Positions 8,707 through 16,427 of a stretch of DNA of 45,105 nt are shown one piece after another (position 1 is the stretch's first letter; every line of letters begins with the position of its first letter). The translations under genes and the position numbers were made by a program. The notes under the pieces were generated by a model, which saw only the letters and a list, made by a program, of their open reading frames with translations, had not been told where the DNA came from and ran no database searches. The DNA is taken from the NCBI GenBank assembly GCA_024644945.1, contig JAHEGU010000026.1, positions 1 through 45,105 on the forward strand, read 5' to 3'. The DNA comes from Gammaproteobacteria bacterium. Its GTDB lineage: Bacteria; Pseudomonadota; Gammaproteobacteria; Arenicellales; Poriferihabitantaceae.

Positions 8707-11169
8707 ATGCAAAACATTTCTTGTTATCACTGTGGTTTGCCTGTCACGACCCCGGGACAGTTCATAGCGCAGGCGAATCAAAGCGATCAGGAATTCTGCT
8801 GCGCTGGATGCCTGGCAGTGGCCTCATTTATTCAGGATGGCGGCTTGAATCGATACTATGATCTCCGAGACGCAGCGGGTAACAAGCCAGATCAATCAAA
8901 CGCAATCCAGTTTGATGTTCACGACAACCCCTCCTTGCAGAAAAAATGGGTCCGGCATCAAGGGGCGCGCGCTACTGGTCAGTTGCTGATTGAGGGTATC
9001 AATTGTTCTGCGTGTATCTGGTTAATCGAGACCTGGCTGGGCCAGCTTCCAGGCATCTCCTCTGCGGAAGTGAATTACAGCACCCATCGATTAGATCTTA
9101 GCTGGAATCCAGAAATCATTCAGCCTAGCACGATTTTACGAGAGATCCACAACATTGGATACAGCGCCCGCCCATACAGCCGTGAGGCTCAGCAAAATTC
9201 GCTTGAGCGCCAACGCTCCACGCTGATAAAACAGCTAGGCGTTTCCGCTGCGCTCGGCATGCAGATCATGGTGCTCAGCGTCGCGCTCTATGCCGGGGAC
9301 TGGTTTGGAATTGAACCAGGATATGAACAGTTTCTTAGAAAAATTAATTTATTACTCACTATTCCACTGATCCTTTATTCGGCTAAGCCTTTTTTTACTG
9401 GAGCATTGCGCAGCCTCCGAACACGATCCGCCGGTATGGATGTATCAGTTTCCCTCGGAATCTCATTGGCGTTTCTTGGCAGCGCCTGGGCTACTGTTAT
9501 CGGGCATGGTGAGGTGTATTTTGACTCAGTGGCGATGTTTGTGTTCTTTCTTCTCGGGGCAAGATTAATCGAACTGAATTCCCGTATAAAAGCCAGCCGC
9601 ATGATGGACCCGCTCGCTGATGTTGTCCCAGCCACCGCATCACGGATAGTCAGCTCGGATGATTACAGCACTCGGACACTGGTACCGGTTGCAGAACTCA
9701 ATATCGGTGACCTGGTCGCGGTAAAACCAGGTGAAGTACTGCCGACGGACGGAATTGTGATGGAAGGCCTCTCAAGTTTCGAAGAGTCCCTGTTGACCGG
9801 CGAACCCGAGCCCGTAACACGACCCCTAGGCAGCAAGGTATTGGCTGGATCGATAAATGTAGAACAGGCAATCATAGTGCGGGTTACCTCTGAGCCGGAA
9901 GACACTGTGCTTTCAACTATATTACGCCTCGCAGATCGGGCTAGTCGAGGCAAGCCCGGTATTACCGTATTTGCAGAGAGTGTGGCAAAGTGGTTTGTGC
10001 TGGCAATCGTCCTGCTCGCGGGCACTGTCGCCACCATGGGTATTATTCAGGGCAACAGCGAGTGGCTGCCGATCACGATTGCGGTTCTGGTCGTCACCTG
10101 CCCTTGCGCACTATCCCTGGCAACGCCACTAGCCCTTGCAGCTGCGGCAAATGGCCTGGTAAAGCAGGGCGTTTTCGTCACTAACGGCAATGCACTCGAA
10201 ACGCTCAACCATGCTGATCACTTCATGATGGATAAAACCGGAACGCTCACCTCCGGAGAGATTCAGCTCGAACATGTTCGCGTTCTAGGAGAAGCTGATC
10301 AGAACCAAATTCTTGGCATCGCTGCCGCCCTCGAGCAAAATTCTCCCCACCCTATGGCGGTGAGCTTGACGGCTGCGGCCCAGGACCTGTCCTGGCCGAC
10401 CGCAACAGATGTCGGGCACGTTGCCGGAAACGGAGTTCATGGCGTTATTAATGGACAGCTTACCTGTATCGGTTCTCTCGACTTCGTAGAAAAATGGCTG
10501 CTGGCTGAATCTTCCTCAAGAATCCCGGCCGATACGAGAAATCAAATCGAGGCACTTTCGCAACCTGCAGTTTTACTGGCAACCGCGACCGGCCCTCTTG
10601 GCGTATTTATCTTTCGCGACCAGATAAGAGCCGGCGCATCGGAACTGGTCAAGTATCTGCAAAGCTCAGCAGTAACCACATCACTGGTGTCCGGCGATCG
10701 TGAGGCCCCTGTTAATTACGTTGCCGATACCCTGTCGATAAAACACGTACACGCTAATTGCAAACCCGAGGACAAACTTAACATTCTCGAGAACCTGATA
10801 GACAGCGGAAAGATTGTGTCCGTTGTCGGGGACGGCATAAACGACACGCCTGCAATGGGTAAAGCGCACCTTGCGGTGGTGCTTGCAAGGCATGTCAATC
10901 TACTTTCGGCCCGTGCCGACATTGTTATTACCGGGGAGAACCTCAGCGCTTTAGTGGTTGCGCGGAAACAGGCACAAAAAACCTATTCCATTATCCGACA
11001 AAACATCACCTGGGCGCTTGTGTATAATATTTGTGCAGTTCCTGCTGCGCTCGCCGGTTGGGTCCCACCCTGGTTAGCGGGGATTGGAATGTCCTTAAGC
11101 TCGGTGATCGTCGTGCTGAATGCTTCAAGATTAACATCCTCAATGGACCCTGCACATAGTCACCACTGA
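8707..11169 (+). CDS. ccoI: CcoI/FixI copper-exporting P1B-type ATPase
   Basis: An 820-residue P-type ATPase that delivers copper across the inner membrane for the CcoN active site. The N-terminus has the CcoI-specific CYHCGLPV motif (Cys6, Cys9) and a CCAGC cluster (31-35), then a heavy-metal-associated domain with GINCSAC (Cys100, Cys103). The membrane CPC metal site is at 465-467, the phosphorylated Asp is in DKTGTLTSG at about 509, and TGEPEPV, SPHPMA and GDGINDTPAMG are all present. The cysteine motif directly after the start supports ATG 8707, although no strong ribosome site is visible. It is divergent from the oxidase structural genes and 2 bp from ccoS. Confidence 0.97.
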   Translation: MQNISCYHCGLPVTTPGQFIAQANQSDQEFCCAGCLAVASFIQDGGLNRYYDLRDAAGNKPDQSNAIQFDVHDNPSLQKKWVRHQGARATGQLLIEGINCSACIWLIETWLGQLPGISSAEVNYSTHRLDLSWNPEIIQPSTILREIHNIGYSARPYSREAQQNSLERQRSTLIKQLGVSAALGMQIMVLSVALYAGDWFGIEPGYEQFLRKINLLLTIPLILYSAKPFFTGALRSLRTRSAGMDVSVSLGISLAFLGSAWATVIGHGEVYFDSVAMFVFFLLGARLIELNSRIKASRMMDPLADVVPATASRIVSSDDYSTRTLVPVAELNIGDLVAVKPGEVLPTDGIVMEGLSSFEESLLTGEPEPVTRPLGSKVLAGSINVEQAIIVRVTSEPEDTVLSTILRLADRASRGKPGITVFAESVAKWFVLAIVLLAGTVATMGIIQGNSEWLPITIAVLVVTCPCALSLATPLALAAAANGLVKQGVFVTNGNALETLNHADHFMMDKTGTLTSGEIQLEHVRVLGEADQNQILGIAAALEQNSPHPMAVSLTAAAQDLSWPTATDVGHVAGNGVHGVINGQLTCIGSLDFVEKWLLAESSSRIPADTRNQIEALSQPAVLLATATGPLGVFIFRDQIRAGASELVKYLQSSAVTTSLVSGDREAPVNYVADTLSIKHVHANCKPEDKLNILENLIDSGKIVSVVGDGINDTPAMGKAHLAVVLARHVNLLSARADIVITGENLSALVVARKQAQKTYSIIRQNITWALVYNICAVPAALAGWVPPWLAGIGMSLSSVIVVLNASRLTSSMDPAHSHH

Positions 11170-11171
11170 AC

Positions 11172-11369
11172 GTGGAAATTATTTACGTTTTAATACCGCT
11201 GGCATTGGTTATCGTAGCGATCATAATTGGCGCATTTTTATGGTCTGTGCGCAATGGACAATTTGATGATCTAGAGGGTCCAGCGTGGCGAATCCTGCAG
11301 GATGACGATTCAGTATCACCACCAGAAAAAAAGCTGAATAATTCAACTAGAACCAAAGAAAAGCCCTGA
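11172..11369 (+). CDS. ccoS: CcoS cbb3 oxidase maturation protein
   Basis: A 65-residue protein with one N-terminal membrane helix (about residues 4-24), then the conserved SVRNGQFDDLEGPAWRIL motif and a polar tail. This is the CcoS pattern; the protein is needed for insertion of haem and copper cofactors into CcoN. The start is GTG, only 2 bp after the ccoI stop, so the two are translationally linked. Confidence 0.95.
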   Translation: MEIIYVLIPLALVIVAIIIGAFLWSVRNGQFDDLEGPAWRILQDDDSVSPPEKKLNNSTRTKEKP

Positions 11370-11417
11370 TCAGAATAACCACAGCAGAATTTGCTTATGA
11401 GAGCGCACCCGGTCAAG

Positions 11418-11491
11418 GCGGGCGTAGTTCAATGGCAGAACCTCAGCTTCCCAAGCTGATGATGCGGGTTCGATTCCCGTCGCCCGCTCCA
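11418..11491 (+). tRNA. tRNA-Gly (anticodon CCC)
   Basis: A complete 74-nt cloverleaf. The 7-bp acceptor stem GCGGGCG/CGCCCGC, the anticodon stem TCAGC/GCTGA with loop TTCCCAA (anticodon CCC at 11450-11452), and the T arm CGGGTTCGATTCCCG are all intact. The 3' CCA is encoded. It lies 48 bp after ccoS on the same strand. Confidence 0.97.
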
Positions 11492-11597
11492 GATTAATTG
11501 CGCATTTTTTAACGGCAAAAGGCAGACCTCGTCACAACTGCGGAACTGACAAGGGAAATCCTGCAGCCACCACTAAATATCTCTATACACACCAAAC

Positions 11598-12650
11598 ATG
11601 AAGTACAAAAAACTCGGCCAAAGCGAACTTGACGTCAGCTTAATATGCCTTGGCACAATGACCTGGGGCGAACAGAATACTCAGGAACAGGCATTTGAAC
11701 AGATGGATTATGCGCTCAGCCGAGGCGTTAATTTCTGGGACGCAGCGGAGATGTATCCGGTGCCAGTCGATCAGAACACGGCAGGCGATACTGAGCGAAT
11801 CATTGGAAACTGGTTCGAACAAAATGGCAGACGCGAGGAGATTGTGCTCGCGACCAAGGTTATAGGGCGCAGCGACCGCAGCTGGATGCGAGATGGCGTG
11901 AATCCCAGGCTCAACCGGGAGCAGATCGTAAATGCTCTGGATAATAGTCTGAAGCGCCTCAAGACGGACTACATAGATCTCTACCAGGTGCACTGGCCAG
12001 ACCGCCCGCTTGGACTGTTTGGAGAGGGTAATGGCTCATATGTTCACAAAGATTCTGATGATGAAGTCGCCATTAGTGAGACTCTTGAAGCGCTTGGAGT
12101 ACTGGTTCACGCAGGTAAAATTCGGGCCATTGGCATATCAAATGAGACACCGTGGGGCATCAGCCAATATCTTCAAGCCGCAACTTCAATGAATCTGCCA
12201 CGCATAGCGTCCATTCAAAATTCATATAGCCTGATCAATCGAATATTCGAAAGCGGACTGAGCGAATTCAGTTACAGGGAAAATATTGGGCTTTTGGCCT
12301 ATTCGCCTTTAGGAATGGGTACCTTAAGCGGTAAATATGTGGAGGGAAAAGTACCGCCCAAGAGTCGTATGGATCAGTTCCCGCAATTCATGCAACGCTA
12401 TCAGACTCCAGAGGCTGAGCAGGCCATAAAACGTTATGTTCAGCTCGCGAAAGATCACTCCATGACGCCCACACAACTTGCTCTGGGTTTTGTCAATACA
12501 CGCCCGTTTGTTACCTCAAATATCATCGGCGCGACCACAATTGAGCAACTCCGGGAAAACATTGACAGCGTAGAGATCGAAATCAGCGATGAGGTGGAAA
12601 CCGAAATCAACCAGATCCATTTACTCTGTAAAAATCCTGCGGCTGCATAA
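11598..12650 (+). CDS. Tas-like NADP(H)-dependent aldo/keto reductase
   Basis: A 350-residue cytosolic oxidoreductase of the aldo/keto reductase superfamily. The N-terminal KLGQSELDVSLICLGTMTWG is the Tas/YgdS-type opening. The catalytic tetrad is visible as Asp48 and Tyr53 (FWDAAEMY), Lys in ATKVIG and His in YQVHWPDR; the cofactor-binding end IIGATTIEQLREN is present near the C-terminus. E. coli Tas has the same length and the internal PVPVD-type insertion after the catalytic Tyr. The physiological substrate is unknown. It stands alone between the tRNA and the FNR-controlled uspA. Confidence 0.92.
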   Translation: MKYKKLGQSELDVSLICLGTMTWGEQNTQEQAFEQMDYALSRGVNFWDAAEMYPVPVDQNTAGDTERIIGNWFEQNGRREEIVLATKVIGRSDRSWMRDGVNPRLNREQIVNALDNSLKRLKTDYIDLYQVHWPDRPLGLFGEGNGSYVHKDSDDEVAISETLEALGVLVHAGKIRAIGISNETPWGISQYLQAATSMNLPRIASIQNSYSLINRIFESGLSEFSYRENIGLLAYSPLGMGTLSGKYVEGKVPPKSRMDQFPQFMQRYQTPEAEQAIKRYVQLAKDHSMTPTQLALGFVNTRPFVTSNIIGATTIEQLRENIDSVEIEISDEVETEINQIHLLCKNPAAA

Positions 12651-12738
12651 GATTGTCCCTCCAAGGTCAAACTCAATTAGTATCTGGAACACCTTACGAA
12701 TCAATCCCACTGGGGAGCTGGCAATCCAACCGTTAATA

Positions 12739-12787
12739 TTGATGCACATCAATCTTAGTGCGTCTTTAATCTTGTCTAATTTAAATG
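12739..12787 (+). promoter_or_regulatory. Class II FNR-type promoter of the uspA unit
   Basis: TTGATGCACATCAA at 12739-12752 is a perfect FNR/ANR box. A -10-like hexamer TCTAAT lies at 12775-12780, which predicts a start near 12787. The box centre (12745.5) is then at -41.5, exactly the class II FNR activation position. The next gene, uspA, begins at 12818 with a 5' leader of about 30 nt. Universal stress genes are known ANR targets in Pseudomonas. Confidence 0.85.
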
Positions 12788-12817
12788 AGTGGAGGCCATA
12801 CTATTTGAGACATTAAT

Positions 12818-13276
12818 ATGAGCAAGACAATTGTGGTTCCAATCGATGGTTCCGAATGCGCTCTCGATGCCATAGATTTCGCTGCAGAATTGGTTCGGTC
12901 CGAAGACGACAAGATCATTCTGCTGACTGTTGTCGGCAATAAACCGGTTCCAAAAGAGTTACGTCATTATCTGGAAGTAGAACACGTTAAGGGGCCGCCG
13001 AATAAGGAGTATGATCAACGCATCGGATCGGGAATACTCGATGAAGGAAAACAACGACTGCTCAACCACGATATTCATCACTTTGAGACCTTTATTGAAC
13101 GGGGAGATCCAGCGGAGTTGATTGCTGCGACCGCAAACCAGCAGGCTGCGGACATGATCGTGATCGGCAGTAGAGGCCTCGGAAACATCTCCGGTCTGGT
13201 ATTTGGCAGCGTCTCCAATAAAGTAAATCACCTCGCAGGTTGCAAGGTGATCACCGTCAATCAGGGAGCAGCGTAA
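12818..13276 (+). CDS. uspA: Universal stress protein (UspA family, ATP-binding type)
   Basis: A 152-residue single Usp domain. It begins with the conserved IVVPIDGSECALDAIDFA and ends with GSRGLGNISGLVFGSVSNKV, which fits the GX2GX9G(S/T) nucleotide-binding motif of ATP-binding Usp proteins. The role is inferred to be survival under oxygen limitation, because of the FNR-type promoter upstream. The stop overlaps the start of the next gene by 1 bp (TAATG), so the two are co-translated. Confidence 0.93.
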   Translation: MSKTIVVPIDGSECALDAIDFAAELVRSEDDKIILLTVVGNKPVPKELRHYLEVEHVKGPPNKEYDQRIGSGILDEGKQRLLNHDIHHFETFIERGDPAELIAATANQQAADMIVIGSRGLGNISGLVFGSVSNKVNHLAGCKVITVNQGAA

Positions 13277-13713
13277 TGGCATATGCATGGGTAATCGTAG
13301 CGGACTCGGCGCGAGCCAGAGTTTTTTCTGTAGAGAATGCGTCTGGTCAGCTTGAGCCAGTCGAGCAGCTGTTGTCGCCAGAAGCCAGGCTGCACGAGCG
13401 TGATCTCTCGTCGGATCGCCCTGGCAGAAGTTTCGACAGCTTTGGAAGCGGCAGGCACTCCACTGATAAAGCGACCAGCGCCAAAGAACAGATCGCCTCT
13501 AGTTTTGCTAAGGAGGTTGCGCAGCATCTGAAGGCTGGGGTGAATGACCGATCTTTTGAGCGACTCGTGATCATCGCAGAGCCGCAGTTTCTTGGCCTGC
13601 TGAACAAGTCCTTGCCGACTGCCGTGGAAAAACTAGTGTCTCTGAGAATTGACAAGGACCTTACCAAGGAGACAGAACAAAAAATTCGAGAAAGATTACC
13701 AAAGAGAATCTGA
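13276..13713 (+). CDS. Host-attachment family protein (baeRF-like)
   Basis: A 145-residue protein starting AYAWVIVADSARARVF, the signature of the 'host attachment protein' family, named for an Agrobacterium gene and related to archaeo-eukaryotic release factor domains. It also has the DRPGRSFDS segment, the RLVIIAEPQFLGLL strand and a charged C-terminus, all typical of the family. The molecular function is not established; an RNA- or ribosome-related role has been proposed for the fold. ATG 13276 has an AGGGAG ribosome site and overlaps the uspA stop, so I prefer it to the longer frame from 13240. It probably shares the FNR promoter. Confidence 0.88.
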   Translation: MAYAWVIVADSARARVFSVENASGQLEPVEQLLSPEARLHERDLSSDRPGRSFDSFGSGRHSTDKATSAKEQIASSFAKEVAQHLKAGVNDRSFERLVIIAEPQFLGLLNKSLPTAVEKLVSLRIDKDLTKETEQKIRERLPKRI

Positions 13714-13742
13714 AGTCTCTTTGCGCAAACAGCCTCTTAATT

Positions 13743-13796
13743 GAGTCATGTCAAGATGACTCTTGCTGACTTAAGTATAGTTATTGTTTTCTATAC
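13743..13796. promoter_or_regulatory. Two inverted repeats between the stress unit and the 93-aa gene
   Basis: GAGTCAT (13743-13749) and ATGACTC (13756-13762) form a perfect 7-bp stem with a 6-nt loop, 30 bp after the preceding stop; no T-run follows, so termination is uncertain. A second inverted repeat, GTATAG (13775-13780) and CTATAC (13791-13796), lies 27 bp before the next start and could be an operator or promoter element. Confidence 0.4.
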
Positions 13797-13822
13797 AATT
13801 TTATCAATTCACCTAAAAAGAT

Positions 13823-14104
13823 ATGTTGACACTCGAAGACTGCCTGGGAATATGCGAACTGTCCGAAGACGAAATTCGTGCAATTGCTCTGCATGAACAT
13901 ATCCCAGAGATTGTGGCCGCCGAGATGGGGCAGTACCTGGTACATGCGCCCGACGGGACGAGGAGAATTAAACGCATTATCCTGGATGACATCGAGGAAC
14001 AAGACAAGTGCGGTCACACCGAACAGGCCGATAATCTTCGACTGGTGCTGGCCCATTTTATCGCGTCTCACCCGGATTTTCACAACAAAGCGGTTAGCGC
14101 ATAG
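13823..14104 (+). CDS. Small conserved-looking protein of unknown function
   Basis: A 93-residue acidic, helical, soluble protein with no signal or membrane segment. It has the features of a compact helical domain: LEDCLGICELSEDEIRAIALHEHIPEIVAAEMG, then IILDDIEEQDKCGHTEQADNLRLVLAHFIASHP. I do not recognise a family with a known role. ATG 13823 follows an AT-rich leader. It is convergent with the protease gene, 40 bp away. Codon use looks like that of its neighbours, which supports a real gene. Confidence 0.75.
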   Translation: MLTLEDCLGICELSEDEIRAIALHEHIPEIVAAEMGQYLVHAPDGTRRIKRIILDDIEEQDKCGHTEQADNLRLVLAHFIASHPDFHNKAVSA

Positions 14105-14144
14105 CGTCGATTTATCTTGAATGGGGAGCAGATTCTGGTTCTAA

Positions 14145-16013
14145 TTATTGGCCCGAATTGGAATCGTCGCGAGCAAAATAGCTTTTCGCCAGGGAACACT
14201 GGGCTGGCGTTAATTCAGTGTTTTCCAGTGAGGATTCAGCCGACATCAAATTTTGTGGTGATGGGGCATGACCGCCAGTATTCGACAGCACATGAAAAAG
14301 TTCGTGGGCAATCGTTACAGGCAGATCGCGAGCGCCATAGGCAATCCAAACTGAATCCTGCAACCAGGGCCTGGTAGCGGTATTGCCCTCTCCAAATGCC
14401 TCAGCTTCAAACACTATCTCCATACGGCTTTCCCGGGTAAACATTATCTCAATACCGCGCGATTCTGGAAAAAGTGTACGGAACTCCTGCAGAATTGTGT
14501 GAGCCGACCCAGTCTCAAGGTCCTGCAAGTAGTCGCGAGCACTCATCATATAAAAATCGACCGCTCCAATAGATAACTGGCATTGCCTCAATATCTTATT
14601 GGCACCCTCCACCGCCTCCAGAACCAACTCCTTTTTCCAGCGGGAATCCAGTTGCACTAAGTTGAGCGAAAGAGAATATTGTGGCGATTGGTATTGTTTC
14701 ATCATCTCTGAGGCAACCAGATCAAAGTCAGGTGCCTCTTCCACCTTTAGCGGATCGGGAATATAACCAATTCGAACCCACCTGGTTTCTACCGGCGTTA
14801 TCGAACGCGCTTTGATAGCCGCCTGTAACTGCGCCGTATCCATATCAGGACTGATATTTAACAAGTTCGCCGCCAGCGCCACCATCCTGGATACTGCATA
14901 GCTTGATCCGGAGGCAAGGCCTTGTTCCCCTGAAAACCTGATGACCTTCTGTCGTTCAGCCGGTAACAGATAATCCACCGACCTTTTACCCCAGTTAGTG
15001 CGTTCGGCGGGCCGGACAGAATCGTCAGCAGATGTCACGACAAGCATATTCTCCAGATCCATGGAAGCAGGATAAACGGGTTCGGCATCAATATCGCGGC
15101 CATTATTGCCGGCGGACGCGATAAACAGAATATGCGGACGGTCCTCTGCGGCCTCTAAAAAGGTGACCCAATCTTCCTTGCGATTGCTGCCAAGTGGCAG
15201 ACCAATAATACGCACGCCCAAACTATCGGCGTGCTCAATCAGTTGAGACATCCTCTGCATATCAGGTCTGGGATATCGGTAACTTACTAATCGAACCTCG
15301 CCCCCCTCCCTCAGCATGAGTGATGCGGTTCGAGTCCCATGGCGCTGCACAAAAAATGGTGAACCTGCCGAATGGACATCGAATGGACGCGCATCCATTT
15401 CCCAGAAATCATAGCCAAGAATCTGATTGTTCGAATCGCGCGCCAGCTTCCGATTGATCTCCGGCAATAAGTAATTTACACCAGAGTCGACCATGGCGAC
15501 AGCGATCGCTGAATCAGCAACAGCTGAATCCGGCTCAACGGGTTCCGGGTTCAAGAGTTCATCAGACAAGTGGTTTAAGTTCTTATCCAGAAGCTCCAGT
15601 TTTATGGCTCGCCCGTTCTTGTAAACAATACGCCTCGCCTCACGTACTGTGCAATCCTGGTCCATTCCAATAAACAACGATGGCCTGTCTTCCATCCTCA
15701 ATTCGAGCACAAACCGCACCGGCTGACCGGCGGGTTGCAGTACATCGAAACGGACGCTGTTGTTATTTCGCAATGCGTAGAAATAGCGTTGCCCGACCCT
15801 GTTGCCGTTATATCGAACCGGGGAAATTTCGGATTCGATGTCTCTAAACGGCAGCTGTATATTATTGTTACCCTGTTGATGATCCTGGCAAGCCTGGGTA
15901 ACCAGATCCAGTGACTCAGATTCCATCTGCGCAGCCGCTAGCCCGACTCCGGGCAACATACACAACATTACCGAGAACAGAGCAGTTAACCGAAGTGGTC
16001 TAATGCGATTCAC
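14145..16013 (-). CDS. Exported subtilisin-like protease with C-terminal zinc-peptidase motif
   Basis: A 622-residue secreted protein. From GTG 16013 it has a clear signal peptide (basic NRIRPLR, a hydrophobic core, then GLAAAQ). The S8 triad is visible as Asp176 (MVDSGVN), His225 (RHGTRTA) and Ser371 (GLASGSSYA), with the oxyanion Asn in SAGNNG near 303. The C-terminal third contains TIAHELFHVL followed by GGH: His570, Glu571 and His574 form HExxH, with His582 as a possible third ligand, then a PQNLM turn. Two protease active sites in one chain are unusual. The frame is open to 16103; GTG 16013 is chosen because it gives the signal peptide and begins just after the upstream stop. Confidence 0.85.
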   Translation of the reverse strand: MNRIRPLRLTALFSVMLCMLPGVGLAAAQMESESLDLVTQACQDHQQGNNNIQLPFRDIESEISPVRYNGNRVGQRYFYALRNNNSVRFDVLQPAGQPVRFVLELRMEDRPSLFIGMDQDCTVREARRIVYKNGRAIKLELLDKNLNHLSDELLNPEPVEPDSAVADSAIAVAMVDSGVNYLLPEINRKLARDSNNQILGYDFWEMDARPFDVHSAGSPFFVQRHGTRTASLMLREGGEVRLVSYRYPRPDMQRMSQLIEHADSLGVRIIGLPLGSNRKEDWVTFLEAAEDRPHILFIASAGNNGRDIDAEPVYPASMDLENMLVVTSADDSVRPAERTNWGKRSVDYLLPAERQKVIRFSGEQGLASGSSYAVSRMVALAANLLNISPDMDTAQLQAAIKARSITPVETRWVRIGYIPDPLKVEEAPDFDLVASEMMKQYQSPQYSLSLNLVQLDSRWKKELVLEAVEGANKILRQCQLSIGAVDFYMMSARDYLQDLETGSAHTILQEFRTLFPESRGIEIMFTRESRMEIVFEAEAFGEGNTATRPWLQDSVWIAYGARDLPVTIAHELFHVLSNTGGHAPSPQNLMSAESSLENTELTPAQCSLAKSYFARDDSNSGQ

Positions 16014-16020
16014 ACTGATT

Positions 16021-16335
16021 TTAATCAACTTTAAAACTCTCACTTTTCGATATTTTTTGTTTTGCCGACCACGCAATGTGCCTCGACAACACTTGGTCTG
16101 CAAGAATAGATTCTCGACTAGAAAAATCCTTCCCGAGCTTCATTTCATCATATATTCTGTGCAGTCCCCTGTGACACAAACGACAAATTAAAATGCCTTT
16201 ACCCAGATGCTCTTTGGAGTAGTTTCTTTTGAAGGCATTACGACGATGAAGTTTTCGCGGAACCAAATGATGGAACGTCAGATCTCTGACCTGTTCACAT
16301 AGTTCGCAGCGCTGCACGGGAAGACTAGAGGGCAA
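16021..16335 (-). CDS. HNH endonuclease-like zinc protein
   Basis: A small (about 104-residue) protein with two CxxC knuckles, CELC at 10-13 and CRLC at 51-54, and the HH dyad of TFHHLVPR (22-23), then LCHRGLHRIYDE. This is the layout of HNH-fold proteins: beta-hairpin with His, zinc-binding CxxC pairs, and a final helix with His. Related small HNH-like proteins are common in gammaproteobacteria without known function. The start is TTG 16335, or GTG 16317; neither is strongly supported. It ends 7 bp before the protease start and may be co-transcribed with it, though no functional link is apparent. Confidence 0.7.
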   Translation of the reverse strand: MPSSLPVQRCELCEQVRDLTFHHLVPRKLHRRNAFKRNYSKEHLGKGILICRLCHRGLHRIYDEMKLGKDFSSRESILADQVLSRHIAWSAKQKISKSESFKVD

Positions 16336-16427
16336 AAATAAAGGATCGAGTTGATGACTTGTAGATTATTAGAACCGATGTTGCTGGCAGAATATTACCG
16401 CGCTTCAGTATATCAGCATGCCCGACT

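Noticed and set aside
8542-8781. A 79-codon minus-strand frame ending in a GTGA overlap with the Yip1 gene
   Set aside because: It covers the perfect FNR box and the start of ccoI, and its start-proximal part is antisense to the conserved CYHCGLPV of CcoI. A shorter form from TTG 8712 cannot be excluded, but I see no independent support.
16015-16028. CTGATTTTAATCAA, a 9/10 FNR-like box at the protease start
   Set aside because: It overlaps the end of the HNH-like gene and the protease initiation region with no sensible promoter spacing; probably chance in AT-rich sequence.
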